Shown piece by piece: positions 9,955 to 19,807 of a stretch of 64,000 nt of DNA. The stretch lies in assembly GCA_009823505.1 (NCBI GenBank), contig VZQC01006876.1, positions 1,911,575 to 1,975,574 of the forward strand. The letters run 5' to 3'. The notes below the pieces were generated by a model. It was not told the DNA's origin. It saw nothing but the letters and a program-made list of their open reading frames with translations, and did not search any database. Position numbers and translations under genes: made by a program. The first letter of the stretch is position 1, and every line of letters begins with the position of its first letter. Origin of the DNA: Rhizomys pruinosus (taxonomy: Eukaryota; Chordata; Mammalia; Rodentia; Spalacidae).

Positions 9955-11800
9955 TACTATTTCTTTTTTTTTTCAAAGCCAATTTTTATTGAAGCTTTGT
10001 GTATTTCATACAAAATTTCCAATCAAATCTAGACCCAGGCCCCCTTCCTTGCCCCTCTACCCCACCAGAGCTCATGCATTCTGCCAAACATGTCTTTCAT
10101 CTTTTTCTCAAGTCTCTTCTAAAATTTTCGATGCAGAAGTTTACTGTTTTGAGCAGAGGTTCACTGCTTCAGTCAGTTCTTTGACCCAGTCCTTCTGCCA
10201 TTGTTGTTGTCGTTGTTATTCTCTCCAATTTGGATCACTCCAAAATCTGCATATATGCATGCCAGATATATCATAGGTTTTAGCATCTTCAGCTTATGAT
10301 TTTTTTTTCTTTATTAGGCTGAAAGATGTCATGTTTGAAGGCTCCTCCTTGACAAGCCCAAACCACCATCAGTTCTCCCCTTGTGGTCCAGATTGGGGTT
10401 TTCCCTTCCCATGGTCACCAAATGAGGTGCAGAAAGCACCACGTCCTGTCTTGATCTTCCTGTACTGGTCTCTGTGATACAGCCTTGGTAGTCCAACAAT
10501 GGAAGTCTATACTCTGAAGAGGCTGAAACCCCAGTAGTAGCTCAGTGTACAAGCTGGATGTTTCAGCAGTCCCCATCTGGCACTGAAGGTTTGGAGGGTT
10601 CTGTGCTTCAGATGGTCCTGGGAAATCTTCCAATCTAAGCTCTGTGTACTCTGCAAAAGAAACTTCTTTGATGAGTAGTGACTGAGATATTGTCTGTAAA
10701 TATAAAGATCTATTAGCACATAGTAAGAAATTACATTTGTCTAGGGATGGAACAGCCTTGGGGTTTTCTCAAAGATCTCTGACCTCTCCAGCCATGTGTA
10801 TTTGGCTATGTTTACAGTACCACACATGAGTTCCCTCCCACTGAGTGGACTTTAGGTCCAATCAGGTATTCAATATAAAACTGCTACTGTCCCACTATAG
10901 TTTTCTGTGCTGGTTGTGTTGTGGTTATTGGGCCTTAAAGCTGGTGTTGGAAAAAAAAATTTTTTTAAAGCTGGTGTTGAACCTTCAATTGATATTCTTC
11001 CTTATCAGCTTGCATAGTATTCTCCAAAACTATGAGAGCCCTAACCTTCAAAGAGGAGGCTTCCAGGTCAGTTCCAACTCCATTGCTCCAAGTTGTATGC
11101 ACAAAATTTCATATCTTCAACAATAGGGTTTTACATTGAAGCTCTGGGAGACAATCAAGGGCTATGGCAATAGCCTGTGTAATTTGGGAGTCTGTTGGCC
11201 TACTCTGCCCAACAACTTAAAGGGAGGTTTCTCCTGTCTGGTACTGTTTCTTGTTATATAGCTTTCATCTATACACATGGACTCATGAAGAGATATGTTA
11301 TGTATAATTTTAGTAGGTTTTTTAAATAATATGGTTCCCTCTGATTTTTATACCAGTTAAGCATTATTTATTTCTCCTCTCATTCTCTCCCTTGTCTAAC
11401 CCTCCCCTGTCCCTCCACAATTAAAGCACAGCCATAGCCAGGCGTGGTGGCACACGCCTTTAATCCTGGCACTTGGGAGGCAGAGGCAGGTGGATCTTCG
11501 TGAGTTCAAGGCCAGCCAGAGCTGAGATTCTACAGAGTGAGTTCCAGGACAGCCAGAGCTACAGGGAGACCCTGTCTTGAAAAGACTAAAAAAAAAGTGC
11601 AGCCATTTTCCTCATTTCTCCATAGATGGCACCTGTCACCTATGGTCCCCCTTCTCTTTAGCTACTTTTTCCCATTTACCTCCATAATTCTTTGTCTAAC
11701 CCTTCCTCTCCCCCTCCCATTTCAATACCCCCATTTTACCCATTTTACAACACCTGTCTCCTACTGTTCTTCTCTCTGAGATGAAGGGAAGCATTTTGTC
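9955..11800 (-). mobile_element. L1 3' UTR (Lx-like), antisense, with B1 inside
   Basis: A second L1 3' end starts with the T-run and AATTTTTATTGAAGCTTTGT at about 9963. The TTGTCTAGGGAT block near 10738 and the TGAGTGGACTTTAGGTCC block match the 3' UTR of the large antisense L1 (40500-40620). A polypyrimidine stretch fills 11600-11770 and corresponds to the L1 3' UTR purine tract. Confidence 0.7.
11431..11590 (+). mobile_element. B1 SINE
   Basis: AGCCAGGCGTGGTGGCACAC, CCTTTAATCCTGGCACTTGG, GACCCTGTCTTGAAAAGAC. The flanks GCACAGCCAT and GTGCAGCCAT are a slightly diverged target duplication. Confidence 0.92.
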
Positions 11801-12179
11801 TGATGCTCAGCCATGATGGAGATATGATCTGAGAAGCTTCTCAACAGAGAATTGGGTCATTATGTGACTATCATAGATTGCATTTACACAAATCTACATG
11901 GTCCTGGAGATTTGTTCCACCAAATCAATGTCTTGTACAAGAACAAGATCTGCTACTTCCAAAACTCCTTTCAAGATGCCTTGATATCAGAATCTAGACA
12001 TACTCAATGAGCCAAGACCTTTCATTTATTTAAGCCACTCAGAGATAGTAGTAAACTCAAATCTGTACTTGAGTCCATCCTTTTATTTCAACATAAAAAA
12101 CAAACTCCTTGCTTACACCATTATCATCATAGTGCCAAGATGAACGCACATCGGCATCTGGTCTTCCATCCCAGCCGCT
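11801..12179. other. Unassigned loop between the inverted L1 pair
   Basis: About 380 bp with no repeat or gene I can name. They sit between the antisense and sense L1 3' UTRs. Confidence 0.45.
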
Positions 12180-13215
12180 GGTCACACACAGAGATTAAGT
12201 GTCTGTGAAATGTCCATCCCTAAATGTCACATCTACAATGGAACCTCTATACCTAAGGCTCATGAAACACAGTGGAAGAAGGGGTAGAGAGAATACTAAT
12301 GCATCTCTCAACTCTCATCAGTGAAGCTCCCTCATGCAACAGAGGGCAATGAACACAAAGGGTTACAAATGACCAAAATGTAGAGAACAAGAGCCTGTAG
12401 AGGTCTTGGTCCCTGAACAGGACTCTTATGTTAAACTTTACCCACCTAGGGTTTAGGAACCATTGCAGAAGAGGAATAGAAAGATTATAAAATCGGGGCT
12501 GGAGAGATGGCCTAGCGGTTAAGAGCGCCGACCGCTCTTGCAGAGGACCCGGGTTCGATCCCCAGCACCCACATGGCAGCTGAGAACCGTCTGAAACTCC
12601 AACTCCAGGAGAACTCCAGCTCCAGGGGAATCCGACGCCCACTTCTGACCTCCGCGGCATTGCACGACACGGGTGCACAGACTTGCATGCAGACAATACA
12701 TTCGTACACATACAGAAATAAATAAAATTAATTAAAAAAAAATTAAAAAAAAGAAAGATTATAAAATCCAGGGAAGGAGGGGGTACACGACTGTATGGAA
12801 ATAGAGTCTTAAAGGCTCCTAAGACCTGGCTCATATGAACTTACAGCAAAGCTGACTGCATGCACAAGACTCATGCAAACTCAAGCAGACAGAAGCCCAG
12901 CCCAAAACTGTAGAAATAGACAGCAGGCCCCATTCTTAGATGAAGAACTATTGGGCATCTGATTACTACTGGGTGAGGAAGAGCTGATCTTCTTTTAGTG
13001 AGTGACTCTAGATTGGCTGACTAGACCCCAGTGGATAAATTTTCACTGAGGGACGTCTGGGGACACTAACTTGACTCGATAGCCTTAACATAAATGCAAA
13101 ATCCATGAAATCCAGTGGGGGAGGGTGGCTATGGAAGAGTGCTGATAGGGAATGGGACATAACGAGGATTAAGATGTTGTTTATGAAATTCAGAAGACTT
13201 CAACTAAAAATATAC
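12180..13215 (+). mobile_element. L1 3' UTR (Lx-like), sense; right arm of an inverted pair
   Basis: Sense counterpart of 9243-9900. It includes GTGTCTGTGAAATGTCCATC and GAGAGAATACTAATGCATCTC and ends GATGTTGTTTATGAAATTC... before an A-rich stretch. A young B2 with a 16-bp target duplication interrupts it. Confidence 0.75.
12495..12752 (+). mobile_element. B2-variant SINE, intact, young (two body units)
   Basis: It runs from GGGGCTGGAGAGATGGCCTA through good box A and box B (GGGTTCGATCC) to an A-rich tail. Perfect 16-bp target duplications GAAAGATTATAAAATC lie at 12479-12494 and 12753-12768. It keeps many CpGs (GCGCCGACCGC, CCGACGCCC), so it is among the youngest copies here. Confidence 0.95.
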
Positions 13216-13236
13216 CAAAAGGGAAGAAATATCTTG

Positions 13237-13632
13237 TGTTAGTGAGCTTTCTGTCGCTGTGACAACATATCTATGAGAAACAACTTAAAGGAGGAAAGGT
13301 TCACTTTGCCTCAGGATTTCAGAAGTTTTGAAGCTTGGACATTTGGCTACATACATCATTTGGGGGGCTGTAGTAGAGCAGTATGTCTGGGTGGGATTGT
13401 CTGGAGGAAGAAAGCTAGTCATCTCATGGCAGCTAGAAACAGAACAGAAAGAGGAATAGGAGCAGTTAGAGCTCTAATATTCTCTTAAGGGGACATCTTC
13501 AGTGACGTAACTTCTTCCCACTAGATGTCACCTCTTAAAGGCTCTGGTAGCTCTCAACAGTGCCACAGGTTGGTGACCAAGCACTTAACATATGGAACTT
13601 TGGGAAGTATTTAAGAATCAAACTATAATAGA
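13237..13632 (-). mobile_element. MaLR-type LTR, antisense
   Basis: GTTAGTGAGCTTTCTGTCGC, GACAACATATCTATGAGAAA, CAACTTAAAGGAGGAAAGGT and the closing AGTGCCACAGGTTGGTGACC, then TTAACATATGG, follow the reverse complement of MST/MLT-like LTRs. Confidence 0.6.
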
Positions 13633-13819
13633 ACTTGAGACATTATTATGGATTTATTTCTGAAACAGATGGGCCATAACCAGTGATTTGAGTCAAATCT
13701 TGGTTCTCACTAGACAGAACAAGTAAATAGAACCCCTTAACGGATGTGGCTTTTTTTCTTTTTTTCCTATAAGAGTGTTATATAAAATGCCATCTGTCAA
13801 ACAAGAAGGTAACATTTTA

Positions 13820-14302
13820 CTAAGAATTCTTTTCTTAGCATTGTGCATTCTCAATGGGATATAATTCATCCATTAAAAAACAATGAAATTCTGTCATTCC
13901 CAACAATACAGATGGAACTAGACTGCATTATGTTAAGTGAATAAGTCAAGTTCAGAAAGACAAATTTCATGTTTTCCACCGAGGCTGAAAGGTGATCATA
14001 AAGAAATAGAGTGTAGGATGATGGTTACTTGCCTGGAAAAGGGGGGAGGTGTAAAGGGTAACAGAGAGGCTGGGTAATGGGTATGGGGGTGCAGTTGGAA
14101 TAATTTATAACCTTGTACAGCATAGTAAGGTGTAGCTATGGCTGATAATAATTCATTGTACTTGTCAAAATGTCAGGATTTGAATAAGTAGTTACTTCGA
14201 ACATGGTAACTGTTAGATCAGTTACCCTGGTGTTATATTACACAATGTACATGTGTATCAAAATGTCCACTGGACTCAATAAATATGTACAATGTGTCAG
14301 TT
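13820..14302 (+). repeat. Ancient mammalian L1 3' end (L1M-like)
   Basis: CCATTAAAAAACAATGAAAT, CAGATGGAACTAGACTGCAT, TATGTTAAGTGAATAAG and the closing CAATAAATATGTACAATG follow the 3' end of old L1M families. It is much more diverged than the murid L1s. Confidence 0.7.
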
Positions 14303-14319
14303 AAACCCTTTAGCATGCT

Positions 14320-14520
14320 ACTGTAACTTAAAGCAGAAGTTTTCCACATGTACACTCAGAACAAGAACAGTGTCACCTGGGGACATATTAGAAGTACAAG
14401 TTTTCCTCCCCAGGCCTAAGGAAAGCTATGAGGTGGGCCCTACAGTCTGTGTCTGCCAACAAGCTCCAGAGGAAGCCAGACCTGTTGTCTCCTCAGATGA
14501 CACTTTGAACTTGTTTGCAG
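14320..14520 (+). repeat. MER5A-like hAT fossil
   Basis: AGTGTCACCTGGGGACATAT, TCCCCAGGCC and the GCTCCAGAGGAAGCC...GATGACACTTTGAAC end match the layout of MER5A-type hAT-Charlie MITEs. Confidence 0.55.
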
Positions 14521-14892
14521 ATAGGTCCATAAGCATATAAACCCAGACTTGTCCCTTCCCTAAACTATATCATTGATATCCCCCACGACACCCAAATTAT
14601 CTGTCAGTTAATTGTTAATTCAATGCACTGGCTTGTCTGCACTGGTAATTAAATTCTATCTACTTCAAAAAAAGTGTTTTGAGATTACTTTAATACTTAT
14701 TTAGCCCTTGGCAGAAATAGTCAATTTACCCAGCGCCCTTGAAGAAATGCTTGTCTTACCCGGGGAAACAGCGCCTCCTGCTGCTCCTGTCTAAGGAGGA
14801 AAGGATTTCAGCTGTGAAAAGAAAGTGGGATGTGATACCTATGATCCCACCAGCATCCAGCGGTTAAACCAGCCTTATAAGGGAGACCGTGG
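14521..14892. other. Unassigned unique sequence upstream of LY86
   Basis: Not recognised as repeat. The AT-rich stretch at 14600-14660 and the more GC-rich one at 14740-14800 could be conserved non-coding DNA, about 1 kb upstream of LY86 exon 1. That is untested. Confidence 0.4.
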
Positions 14893-15058
14893 GCCAGCAA
14901 GACGCTCAGCAGGTAACAAACACTTGCCTCACAAGCCTGAGGAGCCTCCAGCGCTGGACCCCATGGGGGAAGCTGAGAACTCACTCTGGATAGTTGTCCT
15001 CTGCCCTCCACACGCCACCCCCCTGCAACACACATACATGCACTAATGATAAATAACA
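14893..15058 (+). mobile_element. B3/B4-class SINE fragment
   Basis: TTGCCTCACAAGCCTGAGGA, GCTGGACCCCATGGGGGAAG and TAGTTGTCCTCTGCCCTCC, ending CACACATACATGCAC, match the downstream half of the B3/B4-type SINE seen at 8424. Confidence 0.6.
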
Positions 15059-15559
15059 TTGTTAAAAGGGGGGTGCTTTCTTTCGACCCAACCCCGGAAA
15101 TGGATGACAGCTTACTCCCCAGGGCTCGTGCTTCCATCCGACTCCTAGACCACCTCTGCAGCTCCCAGGGCAAGCCCCTGCTCTTGTGCTAGGCAGTATG
15201 CTGCTGACTCCTAATCCCCAGAGCTGAGCTAAAGGCAGGGGAGAGATAGATACAAACCTCATTCCAGATCCCAAACACTACTCCACAGCCCTCAAGATGT
15301 CAAATGTGCCTGCTGGCCCCAGCAGGCTCCTCACTCTACAGCCCACGGCAGGAGCTTGCAGAGACATGTGTGCTGGTGGGAAACACATGCAGCCTGAAGA
15401 GCCGCACTCCTGAGTTTGTAGCTGCACCTGGGCATGAGGCTGTTCTAAGGGATTCATACACTATTGCCCAACCTCTTCCTGTGAAAGCAGGATCTCAACA
15501 TTCAATTTATCCCAGACCTGTATCCCCTCATCTGCTATTTCAAGTATAGCGGACCCTCT
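15059..15559. other. Unique sequence upstream of the LY86 promoter
   Basis: No repeat recognised. Two short open frames (73 and 81 codons) show no family features. It could hold distal promoter or upstream UTR sequence. Confidence 0.4.
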
Positions 15560-15761
15560 GGAACGATATTCAAATCGCCCTCCCCCCCTCCCGCCCCCGC
15601 AGCCCTCTGCCTGTGGCAGCTCATAGTGATCCCCAGGAGGCTAATTTTTTGAGAAGTGAAACTGAATGTACCAGCCTCTTTGTGAGGGGGCAGGAAGAAC
15701 CTTGGGAGCCTTTTCTCTTTATTGAGCTTCTTTATCTGTGGGTCACACACAGGCCCTCGCC
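15560..15761 (+). promoter_or_regulatory. LY86 proximal promoter and 5' UTR (start site not defined)
   Basis: About 200 bp of non-repetitive sequence precede the LY86 ATG. A pyrimidine-rich GC stretch lies at 15578-15600. AGAAGTGAAA at 15652-15661 is one base from the PU.1/IRF composite element (GGAANNGAAA), and CAGGAAG at 15691-15697 looks like an ETS/PU.1 core. There is no convincing TATA box; only a weak TTTATT lies near 15718. PU.1/IRF control would suit a gene expressed in B cells and myeloid cells, but that link is inferred. The transcription start probably lies between about 15660 and 15750. Confidence 0.5.
15578..15598 (-). other. G-quadruplex motif in the LY86 promoter
   Basis: On the minus strand four G runs (5, 3, 7 and 3 G) are separated by single bases. 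Such short loops make a very stable predicted quadruplex. It lies about 165-185 bp upstream of the LY86 ATG. Confidence 0.6.
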
Positions 15762-15897
15762 ATGAACAGTGTCACAGCTGCCTTCCTTGTGTGGACTCTG
15801 ATTTCTCCCAGCAGTGATGGCCACCTCAGAGGGGAAGTTTGGCCCACACACATAGCCTGCGACAGTGGGGGCTTGAAAGTGTTCTACCAGAGTTGTG
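15762..15897 (+). CDS. Ly86: LY86 (MD-1) exon 1, coding part, with signal peptide
   Basis: The ATG at 15762 sits in a good start context (GCC before, A after) and opens 45 codons plus one base. The peptide starts MNSVTAAFLVW, a hydrophobic signal sequence likely cleaved near residue 19-20. WPTHIAC follows at residues 27-33 and YQSC at 42-45. These match mouse and human LY86 as I remember them, including both cysteines and the length up to YQSC. The exon ends TGT-G then GTAAGG, a strong donor that leaves phase 1, as expected if the next codon is the conserved Asp. LY86 is a secreted ML-domain (beta-cup, lipid-binding) protein that binds RP105/CD180 and modulates TLR4/LPS signalling in B cells, macrophages and dendritic cells. 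The frame has no stop or frameshift. Exons 2-5, carrying the rest of the ML domain, were not found in the window. Confidence 0.9.
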
Positions 15898-15906
15898 GTA
15901 AGGTCT
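15898..15906 (+). promoter_or_regulatory. Splice donor of LY86 exon 1
   Basis: The junction reads TGTG/GTAAGGTCT. It gives a canonical GTAAG donor exactly where homology to the first exon of LY86 ends. The next in-frame codons are intronic. Confidence 0.85.
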
Positions 15907-16136
15907 TATAAAATGTTAACTTTGTTTACGGGGAAATGAAGGTGTATTGATGAGGGCTGTATGGGAACTTCATTGCTATGGGTGAGAGGAGAGTGCCAAC
16001 ACTTCTACCAGATGGACTGAGACTTTGGGGGCCCATTGGAAGCTCTTGAGAGCAATGAGGAGGGATGGGAGAAGAGACAGAGAGCCTGTTGAAAACAACA
16101 CAGAAGGTAAGACAGAGAAATTAAGAGTTAAGTATG

Positions 16137-16250
16137 GAGCCAGGTGTAGAGGCTCAGGTCTATATTCCCAGCACTTGGGAGACTAAGTGGGGAGGATGGT
16201 AAGTTTCAGGCCAGTCTGGGCTTTATAACAAAACCCAAAAGCCAAAAAAA
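16137..16250 (+). mobile_element. B1 SINE, diverged
   Basis: GAGCCAGGTGTAGAGGCTCA, TTCCCAGCACTTGGGAGAC, TTTCAGGCCAGTCTGGGC and an A-rich end. It is the first repeat downstream of LY86 exon 1. Confidence 0.75.
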
Positions 16251-16272
16251 GGCCTAAATATAGCCACATATT

Positions 16273-16551
16273 TTTTTAATTAATTTTATTTATTTCTGTA
16301 TGTGTATGAATGTACTGTCTGCATGCACGTTTGTGCACCCGTGTGGTGCAATGCCGCGGAGGTCAGAAGAGGGTCTCGGATTCCCCTGGAACTGGAGTTC
16401 TCCTGGAACTGGAGTTCTCCTGGAACTGGAGTTCTCCTGGAACTGGAGTTTCAGACGGTTCTCGGCCGCCATGTGGGTGCTGGGGATCGAACCCGGGTCC
16501 TCTGCAAGAGCGGTCGGCGCTCTTAACCGCTAGGCCATCTCTCCAGCCCCA
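16273..16551 (-). mobile_element. B2-variant SINE with four 18-bp body units
   Basis: Flanked by 13-bp target duplications ATAGCCACATATT at 16260-16272 and 16552-16564. Its body has four tandem 18-bp units (CTGGAACTGGAGTTCTCC type) at about 16385-16452. Other copies in the window have one or two. It retains CpGs and is young. Confidence 0.95.
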
Positions 16552-16564
16552 ATAGCCACATATT

Positions 16565-17029
16565 AATAGTAACTCAGAGCCTCCAAAAGGACAAATTGAT
16601 CTATGAACTTCCAATAAACATTTATTTCCAAATTGTGCACCTAGGCTAGCTTTCCAGTGTGTTCTGTTGGCAAGCTGAGTGAGAGACAAGTCACTTTTCC
16701 CTAAAGATTCCTTCTGCTGCCTCCTCAAACAGAGCCCTTGTTGTGACGCACCATACATTAGGGCAGCAGGCATTTCATAAAGAGCAGTCAATGCCAGGTT
16801 TTCCCTAGGGCCAAAGACTGGCATAAAGGAAAGCTGGGTTAGACTGAATCCATCTTGAAGCTTAGATTGGCAACTATGTTGGAAGGGGAAGCACGCTGAG
16901 AAGCATCCAGCTGAGAGGGTGCAGCCTATGTGAGCGAACTGACTCAGTAGCCAGAATTCAGGAGTGACTTAGTTACAAAAGGGTGAGTCTGGTGTCTTCC
17001 CCGCGCCATGGTCCTTTTGTGACGTTATG
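16565..17029. other. Unassigned intronic sequence
   Basis: Unique-looking sequence between a B2 and a MaLR fragment. No gene or repeat recognised. Confidence 0.45.
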
Positions 17030-17170
17030 ACATAGCACACAGGCCCTCCCTCCTGATTGTGGCCCTTGGATTATGGGCTTCCCAGCCTCCAGAACTGGGA
17101 GATACGGTTTCTGTTGTTATAAAACTGCCCAGTATGTGGTATTCTGAGATAGCACAGACCAGACTATGAA
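17030..17170 (+). repeat. MaLR-type LTR 3' end
   Basis: CTTCCCAGCCTCCAGAACTG, ATAAAACTGCCCAGTATGTGG and TAGCACAGACCAGACTATG follow the end of MLT/MST-type LTRs. Confidence 0.55.
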
Positions 17171-17570
17171 AGTGGCATATGATCAACCTGTCTCCAGAGA
17201 AATCCCAATCTGATGACTAGAACTGAGCCAGCCCTTGGAGCTGTGACTGCATCTGCTAAGCCTGTGATAATGAAATACTACACACTCAGTGCCTTAAAAG
17301 ATAGAATTTCATTTCTTCACAAGTCTGGAGGCTAGGATCAGACTGCTTTCTCCTGAAGCCTCTCGCCTTGACTCACAGATGGCATCTTCTGCCCGGGTCC
17401 TCTCACACTCTCATGGGCTTCTCTCCATGTGTGTCTATGTGCTAATCTCTTCTTATAAACACACACCAGTCAAAGTAAACTAAGTTCATTCTAATGAACT
17501 TAATTGTGACTGGGATGTAATTCTGTGGCAGCATAAGCAAAGTCCTGCATTCCATGCCTAGGACCATACA

Positions 17571-17611
<41 letters not shown>

Positions 17612-17627
17612 GCACGCACGCACGCAA
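17571..17627. repeat. (CA)n microsatellite with (CGCA)n tail
   Basis: CA repeats grade into CGCACGCACGCACGCA at the right end, a CpG-bearing simple repeat. Confidence 0.95.
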
Positions 17628-17639
17628 TTAGTTAGGTTG

Positions 17640-17942
17640 AGACATGGTGGTACATGACTATAATCCAGCACTCAGAAGGTGTAGGCAGTTAAGATTCTGA
17701 ATTCCAAACCAACGTACACTTCACAATGAGACCTTGCCTCAAAAGAATAAAAATGAAGAAGTAAATAAATAAAAACAAAATAAAGATAGTCATTTCTTTA
17801 AAAACCACAACTTCAGAGCCGAGTATGGTGGTGCATACCTAAGATCCCACCACTAGGGAGGTGGAATCAGGAAGATCCAGAGTTTCATGTCATCCTAGCA
17901 AATTTGAGGCCAGCCAGAGATGCATAAAACCTTGTCTCCATG
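17640..17942 (+). mobile_element. Two old B1-type SINEs in tandem
   Basis: First (17640-17750): AGACATGGTGGTACATGACT, ATAATCCAGCACTCAGAAGG, GAGACCTTGCCTCAAAAG. Second (17818-17942): GCCGAGTATGGTGGTGCATA, AATTTGAGGCCAGCCAGAG, CTTGTCTCC. Both are heavily substituted. Confidence 0.65.
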
Positions 17943-18060
17943 CCCCTCTGCCCTCATCCTGCCCTTCAAAGCTCTAAATACAATCATATTGTGAGACGTT
18001 GGTGGTTCAGACTTCAGCATATGAATTCGAAGGCATACAGTACAGCCTATCACAGAACTC

Positions 18061-18621
18061 CTGAGTGGGGAGAAAGGAGCCCAGGATCAAACTCTTAATG
18101 GAGAGTGGACTGGCATATACAAAGGCCAGCATTATGAAATCTAGACATCTACAGAGAGATGGAGCAAATGTGTTTCGAGCTGAAGGACGTGGAGAGGAGA
18201 TGTTGTTTATGTACCCATGCTGATCACACCACAGCTCTCTCTAGTGCAAATAACTGGTCCTGACTTCTGCTACTCATGCGGCTGGCCTAAGAGATGCTGT
18301 TTCTGGGGCAATTTGATGGGCTTGTTTTACTCCCTCCTAAATAAAGAACACTGAAGTGCATAATGTGGGATTCCTGACCCCTTCAGTCTCACTGTTCTTA
18401 GGAGTGTGGGAGCCTGCACTGCTGGCACACTGAAGGTGTGGGATGACAGCCGAAGCTGAGACTTGTGGACTGGTTAGTGTTGGTCTTTCCAAGTTACCCT
18501 CATGTAAGATGGCTAGTCTGTGTCCCAGACTCCATGTCAGACTGCAGCCAAGCCTCATGTGTCTTTTCACCAAAAGCAGAGGTGAGAAGAGCACCAGGGA
18601 AAGAACGAGAACGCAAGGGCT
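18061..18621. other. Unassigned intronic sequence
   Basis: Unique-looking DNA with no recognised element. It ends at the minisatellite. Confidence 0.45.
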
Positions 18622-19016
18622 GTTTCCCCACCCAGGATAGCATACATCTCTGACCTGGACCTTCTCTGTGGGTGATTTTTTCCCCACCCAGGACAGCATA
18701 CGTCTCTGACCTGGACCTTCCCCGTGGGGGATTTGTTTCCCCACCCAGGACAGCGTACGTCTCTGACCTGGACCTTCCCCGTGGGTGATTTGTTTCCCCA
18801 CCCAGGACAGCGTACGTCTCTGACCTGGACCTTCTCCGTGGGTGATTTGTTTCCCCACCCAGGACAGCATACGTCTCTGACATGGGCCTTCTCTGTGGGG
18901 GATTTGTTTCCCCACCCAGGATAGCGTACGTCTCTGACCTGGACCTTCTCCATGGGTGATTCGTTTCCCCGCCCAGGATAGCACGTCTCTGACCTGGACC
19001 TTCTCCATGGGTGATT
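18622..19016. repeat. 57-bp minisatellite, about seven copies
   Basis: Units of CCCACCCAGGACAGC..., GTCTCTGACCTGGACCTTC and CGTGGGTGATTTGTTT repeat seven times. Most are 57 bp; the first is 56 bp and the last lacks 3 bp. Copies differ by a few transitions, for example gatagc/gacagc and ccccgt/tctgt. Because 57 is divisible by 3, the array is open for long stretches on the minus strand (a 19-residue period). This explains the 223-codon frame at 18337-19008, which I do not call a gene. Confidence 0.95.
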
Positions 19017-19095
19017 AAACCTCAGCTACAAGCCCTGGCACTAGGAATAAAAGCATAGGACACAGATTTTTTTAATATTTAAATCTTTCAAAAGT

Positions 19096-19340
19096 CTGGG
19101 CTGGAGAGATGGCCTAGTGGTTAAGAGCACCGACTGCTCTTGCAGAGGACCCAGGTTCAATCCCCAGCACCCACATGGCAGCTGAGAACTATCTATAACT
19201 CTAATTCCAGGAGAACTCCAGTTCCAGGGGAATCCGATGCCCTCTTCTGACCTCCGAGGCATTGCACGACACAGGTGCACAGACCTACATGCAGACAGTA
19301 CATTCATACACATAGAAAATAAATTAAAAAAAATTTTTTT
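19096..19340 (+). mobile_element. B2-variant SINE (two body units)
   Basis: Target duplication AATCTTTCAAAAGT at 19082-19095 and AATCTTCCAAAAGT at 19341-19354 (one mismatch). The head is GGGCTGGAGAGATGGCCTAG, and two body units are present. Confidence 0.93.
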
Positions 19341-19570
19341 AATCTTCCAAAAGTAAACTTAACTTTCTCTAAGTGGCATGCTAACAGATACATACTAACC
19401 ATGGACACTTAGTTCTCATTTTTCTTTTTTTTTCTAATAGAAAACAAATTATTTACAATAATTACAGTTTTTAAATTTTACAAAAATTCAATATACAAAA
19501 GAAATTTCCATCACTTAATTTTTCTTTATTTTCAGTTGTTTTGTTGTTCTCTACAACTTGTATTTCTACA

Positions 19571-19633
19571 GTATATATACATATATATATACATAGTTCT
19601 ATATACATATATATATATATATATACATATATC
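19571..19633. repeat. TA-rich (TATACATA)n simple repeat
   Basis: Alternating TA with interspersed TACA over about 60 bp. Confidence 0.9.
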
Positions 19634-19649
19634 ACTTGAATTGGAGGAT

Positions 19650-19807
19650 TTTTTTTTTTTTTTGGCTTTTTCAAGACAGGATCTCCTTGTAGCCCCAGCT
19701 GTCCTGGAACTCACTGTGTAGATCAGGCTGGCCTTGAACTCACAAAGATCCGCCTGCCTCTGCCTCCCATGTGCTAGGATTAAAGGCGTGCACCACCACG
19801 CCTGGCA
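19650..19807 (-). mobile_element. B1 SINE
   Basis: T-run, then CAAGACAGGATCTCCTTGTA, GTCCTGGAACTCACTGTGTA, AAAGATCCGCCTGCCTCTG, and GTGCACCACCACGCCTGGC at the right. This is a well-preserved B1 in reverse. Confidence 0.95.

Larger units (their letters stand above)
17232..18060 (-). repeat. MaLR-type LTR, antisense, split by SINE and microsatellite DNA
   Basis: The left part (17232-17470) has CACAAGTCTGGAGGCTAGG, TCACAGATGGCATCTTCTG and TTCTTATAAACACACCAGTC. The right part (17965-18060) has AATACAATCATATTGTGAG and TTCAGCATATGAATT. Between them lie a (CA)n run with a CGCA tail and two old B1-like SINEs. Confidence 0.55.

Noticed and set aside
12253..12834. 193-codon minus-strand frame
   Set aside because: Antisense of a B2 SINE and the flanking L1 3' UTR. 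The same peptide appears at every reversed B2 in the window.
18337..19008. 223-codon minus-strand frame with 19-residue repeats
   Set aside because: Explained by the 57-bp minisatellite, whose period is a multiple of three; all three minus frames are partly open.
18622..19016. CRISPR-like regular repeats
   Set aside because: Units abut without unique spacers and the genome is mammalian; it is a minisatellite.
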